In this document: in pieces, positions 23,001-34,776 of the stretch
Numbering within the stretch: the first letter of the stretch is position 1
Layout: every line of letters starts with the position of its first letter
Assembly: GCF_029931775.1 (NCBI RefSeq)
Contig: NC_079332.1
Coordinates: 694,501-758,500 of the forward strand
From: Euleptes europaea
Lineage: Eukaryota; Chordata; Lepidosauria; Squamata; Sphaerodactylidae
Direction of reading: 5' to 3'
DNA length: 64,000 nt
Notes under the pieces: generated by a model
What the model saw: the letters and a program-made list of their open reading frames with translations, nothing else
Databases searched by the model: none
Told to the model about the DNA's origin: nothing
Position numbers and translations under genes: made by a program

Positions 23001-26000
23001 CATGAAAGCACATTGGGTTTTAGACAAAAAAAAGTTGAAAAGTTAAAACACAAGGGAACAGAATATTCTCCCTGCACATTTTTGAAAACAAAAATGAATA
23101 CGTTTAAGCGTAAATTTAACAACGGTGCAAATTCAACGGGCCTGCTTCTTGACTACCCCAATGCTGAACGGGCTGCGATGGTTCAAATTTTAAGAGCAGT
23201 TGAAATATATCTGGCCACAGACCGGAGTCAAGGGAGCTGGCGTTCTCAACTGTGATTTTTCCTAGCTAACACTTCTAACCAGAGGAGGGCATGCAGGTGA
23301 ACCAAAGTTGCGCCACATGGGGCGCGTTCCTCAATTGAGCGCCTCATTCCTTCAGCAAACTGACCTTCAATTCCTCCGGCTTCAAGTTAGTGAAGGTACT
23401 GATGTCCATCGCCACGTGGGACCTAGCCAGCTTCCTCAGATCTTCCACAGGTGCCCCGCCTAGAGAGAAAGAAGAAGAGAAACGACAGGGAGAAAAGATG
23501 TAAGAGTGTCCAAACAGCACCAGAAGCACCCCTTGCTGCATTCAGTCCAAACCTACCTTTTCTGACCTGGAAAATCAGAATCATAGAGTTGGAAGGGACC
23601 ACCAGGGTCATCTAGTCCAACCTCCTGCACAATGCAGGGAATTCACAACTACCTCCCCCTCCCACACACACCCAATGACCCCCTACTCCATGCCCAGAAG
23701 ATGGCCAAGATGCCAAATACTAGTGCCAAAGCACCTGTCTCCCTTGTGTTGGAATGGAAGGGTCTGGGATGGAGGGGAACGGAATCAGAAGGGCAGCGGC
23801 TCCTGCATAGAGCATCTGCTTGGCATGCAGAAGGTCCCAGGTTCAATCCCTGCCCTCTCCACTTGAACGGACCAGGCAACTGGTGATGGGGAAGACCTCT
23901 GCCTGAGAATACCCTGGCAGTCAGAGTAGACAACCCCGACCTTGATGGAACCTGTGGTCTGATTCAGTGTAAGGCAAATTCATGTGCTGGTAATCAACTA
24001 CCCACCTAGATAGGGCTGAATTGAAGGGTAATAGGCAGAAGTCCCTTCCTGGCTGGCAAAAGCAACCCTGGCTTTTTCATACAGAATGTCTTTTTTGCCT
24101 TGGGAGCAAGAGGAAACGTCCAATTTCTCCGCATGCCTAAAGGAAGCAAAATGTACAAGATCAGAATCTGGGGAGGACCCTGAGGCGCCTCAGAAGGCAA
24201 CACAATTCCTGGCTCACGGGTGGCTTCTAAAAACATTTCTGCTAGACAGTTTTCGGCCAGTGGTTCTCAGGCAGCTGACAATACGCTGTTATTTCCCCCC
24301 TTCCCAGCTGCGCTCTGGATCGCTGCAGAACACCGTGTGTCTGTTTCTAGCAGAGAAGACCCATTCAGAGGCAGCAACCTACCCGATCGACTCTGGGCTG
24401 ATTTGCCTTAGCTGGTCTGCCTCCAGAAGACAGAGGTTTCCGCCCTCCAGCGCGCTCAGCACGGGACCCGTGAGATTGCCCCCCAGCTCCATGTAGGTCG
24501 AAATCAGCTGCTTGAGCTGCAAGAAAAGAGAATTAAAAATAAATCCCCGCTCCAGGTCTCACCAACAGAACCACCTCGGCCAGCACTCTGACTCTGTTCA
24601 GCTCTTCCTCTTGCTCTTTAGACGCAAGGCAGGTGGCTAGCAGAGGCGGGGACTTCTCTGTGGTGGCCCCTCGCCTCTGGAACACCCTCCCCTTTGAGGA
24701 TCGCCTGGCGCCTACTCTCCTGTCTTTTAGTCACCAGGCCAACGCACATCTTTTCCCCAGGCTTTCAATTAAGGCATTTATTTTACTAGCTTTTTGAATG
24801 TTCTGCTTCTGTTCTGTGGATAGTTTTTATGCTGTTTATGTCCACTGGGCTTGTTTGTTAACCGCTTGGTGGAGAGCCAGCGTGGTGTAGTGGTTAAGAG
24901 CAGTGGTTTGGAGCGGTGGAGTCTGATCTGGAGAACCGGGTTTGATTCCCCACTCCTCCACATGAGCGGTGGAGGCTAATCTGGTGAACTGGATTTGCTC
25001 CCCCACTCCTCCACACGAAGCCAGCTGGGTGACCTTGGCCTAGTCACAGCTCTCTTAGAGCTCTTTCAGCCCCACCTACCTCACAGGTTGTCTCTTGTGG
25101 GGAGGGGAAGGTGATTGTAAGCCTTAAGTGGTAGAGAAAGTCGGCATATAAAATCCAACTCTTCTTCTCCTTATATGATTTAAGTTATTTTAATTATAAG
25201 CTACCTCCAGCAAGAATCTGAAGAGGCAGCACAGGAAAATTCTAAATAGATAAGCTGCCATAGGAAACAATGATTAGAAAAAGCAGGGTAGAAACACACT
25301 GAATAAAATGAACATAAAATCAAAAAGCTGCCGGAGCAAACCTTAGTATTCAAATGGACTAGCAAATTCAGGGAAGGGAGGGAAATAATGCATTCAGATA
25401 CTAGAAGCCCCGTTTAAAGGGTACCTGATCCGGCCTCCAGGCCTCGCCATCCGGGCTCAGCAATGTCGTGAGGGTGTCGCTAGAGGTCACTCTCCACTTG
25501 CTGATCTCCTCTGGGCTGTATGAGCGCGAGAGGTAACTCAGCTGTTTCAGTAGATCATCCGGAATCCCACCTGGGTAGATCTGCGAGAGGCCAAAGACTT
25601 GTCAATAAGCCCTGAAAGGGCCAGGGCGAGTCATCTGTTTGGGCCAGAAAGCCCCGCCGTGCCACCGTCCGATTTGCAGAACGGATCCCTTCCGAAACAG
25701 ACTGGGTTGTGGCGGCCTTTGGACAAATTTATTTATTTTACTCATTTCTTACACTTTTACCCCGCCCTCCCCAGCCAAAGGCTGAACTCAGGGGGCTCAC
25801 AAAATAGCTTCAGAAAATAAAACAGAATAAAAACATTAAAACCGCATTAAAATTCTAATAACAAGATCAAGATGTGTCCAGTGGCTCCATCATAAACATC
25901 TGGCTGCAGCAGGGCGGAGAGATGGACAATACCCCCAAGATGGTATCAAACAGAAATGGGGGAGGGAGTCAGCAGTGAGGGGGAAGGTAAGAGTCTTGTC

Positions 26001-28430
26001 CCAAAAAATGACTCCTTGAGCCGGGCTCCAGGAGCGCCCAAGAGACTCACCTCGATCCCCACGACAACCGGCTCGCTTACCTCATCTAGCTTCCTTTTGA
26101 CCACCGCCAGGTAGTCGTTCGGCAGGGGCTGCTCCAGCAGAAGGGTCAGGTTGGCTTTCAAAACCTCGTTGCTCAGACAGGCGTCAAACTGTTCAGCGCT
26201 GTCATACTGGACGACGAAGAGGGGGTCCTCCAGAGTGCTGGCAGCGATCGGGCCGGACTGGCAGCCTGTTGGCAGAATTCACAGGCAAGGAAGAATCATC
26301 TGCCCGAGCTCCTTCCCCTCCCCAGACTCCACCCCCCAAATCTCCAGGAATTTCCCAACCCAGGGTTGGCAACCCTAATTTACTCCCTGGAGGGGGAAAA
26401 AAACACCACTATTTCCTTCGCTTTTTCTTTCTGATCTCTTCCAACCACTTTTCCCTTTCCCTGGCCACCCTGCCTCTGAACTCTCGATCTTAGGGTTAAA
26501 CTGGCTAAAAGCATGCTTTAAAGGGAAATAAATCCCTAATTTATATCCCTGCTGCATTGCTCTAGGGGAGAGAGGGTTTAAGCCTCCCTCCCTAGCAGTT
26601 TCACTGCTCGAAACTGAACCCCTCACCCCCAAACTGCTATTAGTTCATCCGCTGCTGGCACCTCCTGTTCCTGGACCTGGCGTGAATTCTCCCTTCCTCC
26701 AAGCCAGCCTTCCACTTGTCCATTCTTGCTCCTTCCCTTCTGAAGCTGGAATGTTCTTGAACATTCCAACACACCACCGCAGCAGCGGATGGGTTTTTAG
26801 CCTGTTGCATGTTGAAATGCAAACCCTCTTGCTTGTCATAAATCATTCTGTGAGCAGAAGCTGGACTTCCTGGATCCCAAATTTTGGATTACTAGCGGCG
26901 GATTTTGAACTACCGTCCCCCTGCCCTTCCCCGGATGCTGTGTTTTGACTTCTCCTGAGGTGCCAGCTCTGAATAATTCCCATCCGTGGATCATTTTTCC
27001 TCTTACTTTCTGTAGCCCGTTTATTCCTGGCAGGGGAAGCAGGTTTTGACCCCACCGATTTTAAGAAGAGGAGAGTCTTCTCTCGCTGGGAATGGCTCAG
27101 GCTGTCATACCCCTTCCCAAAGAAGACCATCCTCTTGTCCTGAGCAAAAAAACCAAGGAAGTTGAAGGGAGCTGTGAATCACCACGTACCAAGCATATGA
27201 GGCGCAACAAAAACATCCTTAGCTTGCATTTTAAAAAGAAGGTTTCTTGCCCTCATGATTATTGCAAAATTGACCACTTGCTTTTAAACTAAGACTACGC
27301 CTCATGATTATCCCTCTGCTGCTGGGGAGAAAATGCTGTTTTATGTTCCAAAGAACAGGAGCCACTGCCGAACATTCATGTAAGAATCCTTTCCGCTGAA
27401 ATATGGTGGACACCATTTGGGGACGCTCACCCCGAATTTCTTAGCAGTGAGGTGACGGCCGACCCAACTAACACACGTCTTCCCTGAAAAGAATTTCCTG
27501 TGTAAAAATGGCCCCAAACCTAAAATCTGCAGCTCAGGGAGAGGCTCCCGTCCGAGAGAACCTAACATGCCAAATAGACATTTCAATTTACAGTAAATAG
27601 GGGGTGACAATACCCACTCTGCTGAGCATTTATGGCCTTACCAGATATGTGCTGGGTGTCCCTTGCATGGAACACCCAGCAAATTGCTTAAACTTAATGT
27701 CCAGGTGCACGAGGGGCCCCACAGGCCTGAAAAATAAGTTTCAGAAACCGCTGACCATGGAATTCACCGCACATGCTCAGTAAAGCCCGTAGTCACAGTC
27801 TTTCTAAACTGATGCCCTGCTTAAAACATACCCCCCCCCCAAAAAAATCCCAGATAGGTCCTGGATGCTGTCGGAAAGAAGGATAAGCAACGTACAAGTG
27901 CTGTTTCCACTGCTTCCAAGGAGAGTCCTGCAAAAAAAAAGAAGAGGGACCCCATCAGAAAGAGAGAAGGCGGCCGGGACAGAGAGCTCAGACTGATGAA
28001 GCTGCCTCACACACTGCCAGAAAGTGCGGTGTAGTGGTTAAAGTGCCAGGCTAGGAGCCGGGAGACCTGGGTTCGACTCTTGCTTTGCCATGAAGCTGTG
28101 TGGCTGGTGAGAGGCCCAGGTTCGAATCCCGCCCCTCAGCCACGACACTGACTGTGATTGGGCCAGTTTGGCTGAACGTACCTTATGAGACTGTGGAGAG
28201 GGAAATGTGGAGAGGGCGGGCATTCTACACACAACCTAGACAAACGGTCTGTGCAGGGGCCTCCAGAGTATTTGTAAGTCTTTTGTTAGCAGACTTTCTT
28301 CCAAGCAAGAAGGCCGACGCCTCTGGAGAAGAGGTAGCACAGAGCAAAGATGTGGGAAAAACCCCAGTGACTCACCTACGTAAAGGCCGAAGGATGCCAG
28401 GAGGAACAAAATGGAGCGTGCTGACGTCAT
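20020..28430 (-). CDS. MSLNL: Mesothelin-like protein with mucin-like insert
   Basis: A minus-strand mesothelin-family gene next to RPUSD1, as MSLNL is in human. Exons in transcript order are 28430-28376 (signal peptide, SILFLLASFGLYVG), 27927-27896, 26265-26081 (CQSGPI), 25580-25425 (IYPGGIPDDLL), 24516-24383, 24136-24006 (ILYEKARVAF), 23459-23365 (GAPVEDLRKLA), 22971-21717 and 20219-20020. Exon sizes 134, 131 and 95 equal those of MSLN copy 1, and phases agree. One short exon linking 27896 to 26265 was not found. The 1255-bp exon starts with KLSVWDVKDLLG and reaches LDTLGIGLQGG. It then runs about 350 residues of Ser/Thr/Pro/Ala-rich, NXS/T-rich mucin-like sequence before NGYINVKPLS. The last exon gives a short leucine run and a 45-residue polar tail. 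Gene identity rests on synteny and family match. The first two exons and the last are the least sure. Confidence 0.75.
20331..20704 (+). repeat. CR1 LINE 3' end
   Basis: Unit 2 copy of 6021-6394, lying in the last MSLNL intron. Confidence 0.85.
21009..21225 (-). repeat. tRNA-derived SINE (TGGCTCAGTGG type), train member 1
   Basis: Unit 2 match of 6701-6909. Confidence 0.85.
21237..21457 (-). repeat. tRNA-derived SINE, train member 2
   Basis: Unit 2 match of 6921-7130. Confidence 0.85.
21469..21680 (-). repeat. tRNA-derived SINE, train member 3
   Basis: Unit 2 match of 7141-7350. It ends 35 bp from the MSLNL mucin-exon donor. Confidence 0.85.
22078..22338 (-). repeat. Three 29-residue tandem repeats in the MSLNL mucin domain
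   Basis: Three 87-bp units (22338-22252, 22251-22165, 22164-22078) encode related 29-residue blocks with the pattern S-N-(I/V)-T-T-x-G-x-(V/I)-L-x-T-(V/I) followed by H-(V/I)-x-x-T. Each carries at least one N-glycosylation sequon and many Ser/Thr. Only the last block and part of another survive in the unit 1 fragment. Confidence 0.85.
23576..23713 (-). repeat. CR1 LINE 3' end, short
   Basis: Only the last 140 bp of the family, in an MSLNL intron. Confidence 0.8.
23791..23988 (+). repeat. tRNA-derived SINE (TGGCTCAGTGG type)
   Basis: AGAGCATCTGCTTGGCATGC, CAGGTTCAATCCC and the tail GATTCAGTGTAAGG. Confidence 0.8.
24598..24871 (+). repeat. LINE fragment coding for a reverse transcriptase C-terminal piece
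   Basis: A frame reads FSVVAPRLWNTLP, a motif common at the C-terminus of vertebrate non-LTR reverse transcriptases. The part after the SINE (to about 25240) looks like its 3' tail. Family not settled. Confidence 0.5.
24872..25170 (+). repeat. tRNA-derived SINE (CCAACTCTTC tail type)
   Basis: GAGAGCCAGCGTGGTGTAG head, GGTTTGATTCCCC B box and CCAACTCTTCTTCTCC tail, inserted in a LINE fragment. Confidence 0.9.
25736..25860. repeat. Old interspersed repeat tail
   Basis: Reads like the CTTTTACCCCGCCCTCCCC plus GGGGCTCACA tail found on several reptile LINE and SINE copies. Family not settled. Confidence 0.35.
26303..26376. repeat. MITE-like element, end fragment
   Basis: AGACTCCACCCCC to GGTTGGCAACCCTAA matches the right end of the TAGGGTTGCCA family, just upstream of an MSLNL exon. 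Confidence 0.6.
28026..28100 (+). repeat. tRNA-derived SINE head
   Basis: GGTGTAGTGGTTAAAGTGCC followed by GGGTTCGACTCTTG gives A-box and B-box-like parts. The rest of the element is missing. Confidence 0.5.
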
Positions 28431-29085
28431 GAGGACCCGGGGGTGGGACCTGGGGAGAGAGAGATGGCGGACACTCAGCCGCAGGTCCAAACAATGTGTC
28501 ACGGGCAGGAGTTTCACAAGGGCCGCCACGTTTTTCAGGTCAGTTGACCCTCTGAAGGGACCACCTGCCTCAGGCTCCAGCCCAGCCGTTCCACAGACCG
28601 CCCTCCCCAAACCAGTCTGACATCTCTGAGCAGGGCAGAGACAGAACGGTGCCCGCAAAGGAACCAACTCCCAAGCACCAAGGCCTCGAATCACAAAGGA
28701 AAGCCAAATCTCTCTCTTCCCCCTCGGTTAGGGTCACCCTCCAGGCAGACCAAGAGGGATTTACTGAGTCCCAGATTTGTCGTTTGTCAGACCATAATGG
28801 TGGTGGTGGGTGGGGGGAGCCCTTACAAGTCCCAGAAGCTTGGCCAGGATTTTGAGTGCCCCCTCCCCAAGCACTGGAGCAGCCAGGAGTCTCTCAGGTA
28901 CGCACACAGAGATTTTCCATGACAGGATTTGCAGGACCCCGTGAGAACCACAGTGGCCAGATGAGACCCCTGCACTGGTCCCCTCGTTGCCAGGGCCCTC
29001 AACCTTTTCAGCCTTTGGGATTCTGATCCAGGTCATCCAGTTCCCAGACTATCTAAGCTGGCTCTAAACTACCATCTACCAACAT

Positions 29086-29156
<71 letters not shown>
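29086..29156 (+). repeat. (GATA)n microsatellite
   Basis: About 17 uninterrupted GATA units. Confidence 0.95.
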
Positions 29157-29219
29157 GTCTTTGTGGGATCGTCTCCCTCCACATTTATTTACTTATTTGG
29201 TTGTCAGGCAGAACCAGCA

Positions 29220-29820
29220 ATCAGGGTCTGGTATCGGTCACAGCCCGGGGCCTTTTCCATCATGGCCCCGGCTCTGTGGGATGGGCTTCCTGAAGAGGTG
29301 AGAGGGGGCCCCCTAGGCCTGCCTGTTTGCCAGGGCTTTGGAGGGGGTTTGAATGGCAGGCGTCTTTTAAGAAGAAGAATTGGCTTTTATATATGCCGAC
29401 TTTTTCTACCACTTAAGGGAGAATCAAACTGGCTTACAATCCCCTTCCCTTCCCCTCCCCTCCCCACAACAGACACCCTGTGAGGTAGGCGGGACTGAGA
29501 GAACTCTGAGAGAGCTGTGACTGGCCCAAGGTCACCCAGCTGGCTTCATGTGTAGGAGCAGGGAAACAAATCCGGTTCCCCAGATTAGCCTCTGCCGCTC
29601 TCGTGGAGGACTGGGGAATCAGACCCAGTTCTCCAGATCAGAGTCCACCGCTCCAAACCACCGCTCTTAACCACTACACCACACTGGCTCTCCTAAGGGG
29701 GGGGGGAGAGATTTGGGGTTTGCTATTTCATTTTATTTATAACTGAAACTGCTATTGTAAGCTGCCTTGAACCATGAGGAAAGGCAGGATATAAATGTTC
29801 TAATTAATAAATTACAAAAA
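29220..29820 (+). repeat. LINE 3' end split by a SINE
   Basis: A frame reads FSIMAPALWDGLPEEV (reverse transcriptase C-terminal motif). After the SINE, the 3' UTR continues with TAAGCTGCCTTGAACC and GGCAGGATATAAATG and ends A-rich. Confidence 0.55.
29371..29693 (-). repeat. tRNA-derived SINE (CCAACTCTTC tail type)
   Basis: Full-length, minus orientation, inserted in the LINE 3' end. Confidence 0.85.
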
Positions 29821-30519
29821 TAATAAAGCATAACACATTAGGCATATATCTTTGCTTCCAGAGAGCTTACGCTGGAAACTTTACTCTGGAGAGGCTTGAG
29901 GGGGAATTCTGGCTTACGAGGGATGGAAGTGTGAGAGAGTTATCAGCCGAGGCTGTTCCCCCAAGTGAGAAACCCGCGGGTCACTTACCTGGACAAGGTA
30001 GAGCAATGAGTCCCACCTTCTGCTGAAGCCGGGTCTCCCTGAGATGAGCAATCTGAAAGAACAGGTCCTCGCCAGCCCAGTTGGATCTTATCCCTCCAGG
30101 GCGTGGGACGGCACTTGGAGAGGAGGGGGTGTCACCTTTTCAAAGATGCATCGGAAGGTGCCACAGCCGGGGAAGGGAGCGGCCAGGATCCTAAAAAAAA
30201 CACCCTGGCCAGCTAACCTCGGCACATTTGGTCACTGGTTGAAAACTCTGCACAAAGCAGGTGGAAATGACATCCCCACTGGGCCACGGTAACTCACGGT
30301 CTCTCAGCCTCACCTCCCTCACAGGGCTGTTGTACAGGTTAAAAGAAATCAGTCCTCACCGCTATGAAGTATTTAGAGGAAAACTCAAGAACCAAAGGGA
30401 TAAATGACGACGGTCCCACCGCAGCGCACTCCTTCCGTCTGACCGCAACTATCACCAAATGTGGGAGGCACACGGAGGAGGCAGTCAGGACGGTCTCCTC
30501 TGGATGCCACAAAGCTTGT

Positions 30520-30605
30520 TAGGTGACCGCAGGCCAGTCATTCTCCCTCCGCCTAACCTACCTCACAGGGTTGTTGTAAGAATAAAATGGGGAAAGGGAG
30601 AAAAA
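30520..30605 (+). repeat. SINE middle/tail fragment
   Basis: CCTACCTCACAGGGTTGTTG and AATAAAATGGGGAAAGGGAG resemble the second half of the element at 10947. Confidence 0.4.
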
Positions 30606-32964
30606 CAAAGGGCACCCAGAGCCCCTCGAAGGAAAGTAGATTGTCGTGGGATTGGCACCACCGATCTCTGTCTCATACAGCTGGGACCACTGACAAGGAG
30701 GCCCCGGAGCTGATCTGACCACTCAGTGAGGCAGAAGTAAGAATAGCTGCTGCTGGAAACAACAGTCTGTACACGGCAATTTTTGCAAGCAGGGTAGGAT
30801 GGAGGAACGTGAATACTAGCAAAAGGGTCAGCAGCCTTTCAGCGCCCAGCATCACCCCTGCTTGGTGTTTACAGGCAACGGCACACCCAAAATAGGCTCA
30901 GAGAGGCCCCATCTTGCCCCAGGATCCGTGACGTCAAAATCTGCCCGCTTGCAGCAAGGAGTTCCACCCATCTTCCAACTCTCAAGGAAAAAATTGAGCT
31001 TGTCAGACGGGTTCCTCACGAGCGATATATCATCTTGTCCCCTACGTCAGGTTTCCTGCCAGTATTTTTTCCCTCCACATTTTTTTAAAGGTAATCTGCC
31101 TGGTCCAAAAAAAGAAAAAAAATCTGGTAAAATGTCCAGAACCTGTTTGACAGGATGCTATGTCCAGGGAACGCTACCCCACACCCTCCGGTATCTTGCA
31201 AGACAAGAAGGGCACCCTTATGCAAGGGAAGGCAAAGAGGGCATCTTGGCGGCTTTCAGTTTACACAATCGGAAACACATATGAAAACAAGAGACCGGGG
31301 GTGGGGGGAGGAAGAGGAAGATTTACTTGATGCTGAACAGATAATCCCCTGGGTTTAATCAGAGCCAGCCTCAGAACCTGTTGTCTGAGTGTCTCTGAAC
31401 ATGCGCAAAGTGTTGTTGTTCTTTGCCACACCACTGAAGAAGCAAGAGTCAATACCAGCAGACCTGGGACTGAGGTGGGCCTTCTGTTTCAGTTAGGATC
31501 GACCGGCAGCCTGGGGCCTGGATCGAGCCCCTTGTGAAGCAGTCTGGCTACAGAGGCCCTAGAAAGTTTTAAGTCAAGGTGTGTGTGTGTTTTGTAAAGA
31601 TATTACAGGAATTTCAAAATGGAACCTCCATGCACAGAAGAAGTCTATCTCTGCGTACCAGATGCTGGGGCCAGACAAGAAGGGAGGCTGCCTTCCTGCC
31701 CTGCTTATGAACCTCCCAAAACCCGTCTGTCCATCTTTGGAAATGCAAAGCAGGATGTCACACAGGCTTTCCGATCCTTTTCCTCTGTTTTTTAAAGGGA
31801 ACGTTTATATAATGCTGAAGGGGGGTGGGAGTGAGTGCAAATCCCTCTCCTAATTCTACCATGCATCCCATTCCAGTAACTGGACCTCTAAGTTTCTGTA
31901 ATACGGCAGCGCTTTCCCATGCTTATTCCCGTAACAATTTGCAAGGATGGAATGTGAATCATTCCTTCTCATTACTTCTCACAGCTTACAAAGGGATTCT
32001 GCCAAACACAGACCAGCCAGGATTTTGTACCTTCCTCTGTGTCAGGCACAGTTTTGTTGAATTTTCCTTAACCCGCTGATAATGGGCAAACCTCTCACCT
32101 TTGGAGGAGGTTAGCCAAGTTTGCACTGGCGCTCGAGAATCCTTGCCTGGCCAGTTGGTTCTCATTCCTTCACGGGCCCGGCTGTCCCTCCGCAGGCGGG
32201 GGTCACTTACTCGAGGCTCTGGCCGCAAGGCTTGCATGCACATGGGTAGTCTCGATTCTCTCTCTCCCAGCTTGTCTTTGCAGGGCTACAAATTTAGGTT
32301 TGACACTTCCCCCTCCCCTGTGCCCAGATGGGAACGGAAGGCCTGGAAGAGAAATCTGACTCCGAGCCCAACAGCTAGCGAGAGTGGGCTGCGTCCCTGC
32401 GTGGGAAATGACACAGGGGAAAGCTGGGTGAGAACAGCTGCAAAGAGAAAGTGCAACATTAAGATGCCACATTCATCAGGGATGTATGGCATGCTGTGGG
32501 GTGGGGGTTAACTAAATTAATTGATGCAACGAACAATGGCGCCCCGTTCCGGACATCCTTGAACACAGCGGCAGCAGCAAGGGTGCATGACGGGGAAGAG
32601 AAGAACAGGATCAAGAGATTATTAATGCCTCTGGTATTAAAGGTTTTATCTATCCGTTTTAATCCTGCCCGTTGCTCCAAGGAGCTCAAGGATAGCTCTG
32701 TGGCTCTCTCCTCCCTCTCCATCCCTGCAAGAGAAAGCCTGAGCTTCCCCCCGGCTTGCAAGAGTAATCTCTGAACCCCGGTTTCCACAGTCCTCGGAGT
32801 CTGCAGGCTGTCCTGATTTTTAGGGCATCTCCCCAGAGGGAATGGGGACAGATTACCGAATAGCAATAGCACCATCTAGTATCTGTCACCGGAACGGAAA
32901 ACAATCTCACCCATTCCTTGGCTCATTTTCCCACTGAATATTTTCTGCGTCGTTTTAACAGGCA

Positions 32965-33174
32965 TATGAACACCTGAAGGTGCCTTATACTGAATCAGGC
33001 CCTGGGTCCATCAAAGTCAGTATTGTCTACTCAGACCGGCAGCGGCTCTCCAGGGTCTCAGGCAGGGGTCTTTCACATCACCTGCTTGCCTTTAACTGGA
33101 GATGCTGGGGGTTGAACCTGGGACCTTCTGCATGCCAATGCAGAGGCTCCACCACTGAGCCACAGCCCGTCCCC
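32965..33174 (-). repeat. tRNA-derived SINE (TGGCTCAGTGG type)
   Basis: Complete copy with A box, B box and the AGGCACCTTCAGG-side tail. Confidence 0.85.
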
Positions 33175-33299
33175 AAAATGCTGCAAAAGTCTTGTCTCTA
33201 GAGACAGTTTCTCGTGCAGGAGTTCTGCAGAATTAGGGGCGTGGAAAATGATTAGAGACATTTCCTTCCTTTCCTATTATACTCGAACTGTGCAGCACC

Positions 33300-33452
33300 C
33301 AATGAAGCTAGATTCCACAGACAAGAGGAAGTCCTTCTTTACTCCAATAGCAAAGACCGTGTGGAACTCACTGCCACAGGATGTTGCGACGGCCTTGGAA
33401 GAGCATTAGTCACATTCACAGAGGATGCTACTAAGCATCATGTGCGCCTCCA
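33300..33452 (+). repeat. LINE fragment (CR1/L2-like)
   Basis: GACAAGAGGAAGTCCTTCTT, GGAACTCACTGCCACAGGAT and GAGGATGCTACTAAG follow the 3' UTR of an L2/CR1-type LINE different from the CR1 ends above. Confidence 0.5.
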
Positions 33453-33507
33453 CGCTGACACATGCAAGATTAACACACGGATATCGACAGCAGCGTTTTG
33501 CCTGTGT

Positions 33508-33513
33508 TTTATT
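33508..33513 (-). promoter_or_regulatory. Candidate poly(A) signal of RPUSD1
   Basis: AATAAA on the minus strand about 2.7 kb after the RPUSD1 stop. The distance makes this a candidate only. Confidence 0.3.
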
Positions 33514-33950
33514 TCAGTAATGCCCACAAAAAAGTGAAACAATAAATAACTAGAAATATTCCAAAATCTTACACAAAGGGTCACAAACACACCACATCAC
33601 ATCTGGAAACGCACAAACAGGCGAACAGATTAGAGACGGCCAGCAAAACAACAACTGTAACTCAGAAGAGCAAATGTGGCGGCCGTACACCGCGGGAAGA
33701 GACGTCATGCAACGACTGGCCAGTCTCAACACTTTTACCACAAAATAGATTTTGCCATCCCCACAATTCACAATGTTTCAGGATAAGGAAAATATATAGA
33801 TTTCTGGTCCTTCTTGAAAGGCTGCGTCGAAGCACAAAAATATATGAACCAAACGCTCTGCAACATGCAGCGAGGCTTTGGCCCGTGAGATGCATGACTG
33901 GGAATGCTTCACCATAGGAAAGAAGCTCCGGTCAACTAGGCCTCTCTCAC

Positions 33951-34171
33951 AAGAAGAAGAGCTGGTTTTTATATGCCGACTTTCTCTACCACTTAAGGGA
34001 GACTCAAACCGGCTTAAAATCACCTTCCCTTTCCCCCTTCCCACCACAGACACCCTGTAAGGTAGGTGGGGCTGGGACAATGTGACTTGCCCAAGGTCAC
34101 CCAGCTGGCTTTGTGTGTAGGAGTGGGGAAACAAATCCAGTTCACAAGATTGGCCTCCGCCACTCATGTGG
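33951..34171 (-). repeat. tRNA-derived SINE (CCAACTCTTC tail type), truncated
   Basis: The tail and middle are kept; the tRNA-like head is absent. Lies in the possible RPUSD1 3' UTR. Confidence 0.8.
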
Positions 34172-34760
34172 CATCTGATTTCCAGAGCGATCCCTGTTTC
34201 TCACAATCTCACTTCAACACTTCAAGTTATTGTTCATTAGCAACAAAGTCCGTGCCAATGGAATGGATTCTATCACGTTTGAAAAATGGCAACTGTCCAC
34301 AGCTGTTTTCACAGCAGCCAGGAAAGAGGCGGTTTCCAAGCAGCGAAAGCAGAGGGCGGCGGAACGAACCAAAGCTTACGTATCCTGAGAGTAAATTGGG
34401 ATGGCTTCTGCTGAGCCTTTCGGCAGTTCCGCTTTGGCAGGGCTACCCCATCTTCCCGTTCACTAAGGTGTGAGGTTGCTGCAGACATCTCCTGAATTTA
34501 GGCTGGGAAGCCCATGGGCTGCGTCTCGCAGGTCTGCCCTGCTAAGGATGGCACCCTTCTTTGACGCGGGGGGGGACGTCCGCTGACGTATTTTGCGTCG
34601 GTGCAAGTCTCCGTGTACGGGCGGGCAGTATGGCCCTTAGATGAACAGACTGGCACGATCCAGGTCCCCAGAGGTGAGGCAGCTCTACTCAGGAGAATGT
34701 GCTAAAGGGTCAATATTTAGTGCAAACAGTGCATGGAGAACATCTCTACACGTCTGAGCG

Positions 34761-34776
34761 ATATATATATATATAT
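34761..34776 (+). repeat. (AT)8 run
   Basis: Pure AT dinucleotides. Confidence 0.9.

Larger units (their letters stand above)
28431..33507. other. MSLNL-RPUSD1 intergenic region
   Basis: Five kb of mostly unique sequence with a LINE, SINEs and a GATA microsatellite. An acceptor (CTCTCTCCCCAG) just before the MSLNL ATG implies upstream non-coding exons. Minus-strand donors reading GTAAGTGACC near 29988 and 32210 are candidates for these. I see no coding gene. Confidence 0.5.

Noticed and set aside
24872-24980. tRNA-like sequence with A and B boxes (and similar heads elsewhere)
   Set aside because: These are heads of SINEs with shared tails and many copies; none folds as a clean tRNA with an acceptor stem by eye.
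27096-27170. Possible MSLNL microexon on the minus strand (TTTGCTCAG acceptor, GGG then GTATGA donor)
   Set aside because: The 29-bp length gives the wrong phase for the neighbouring exons.
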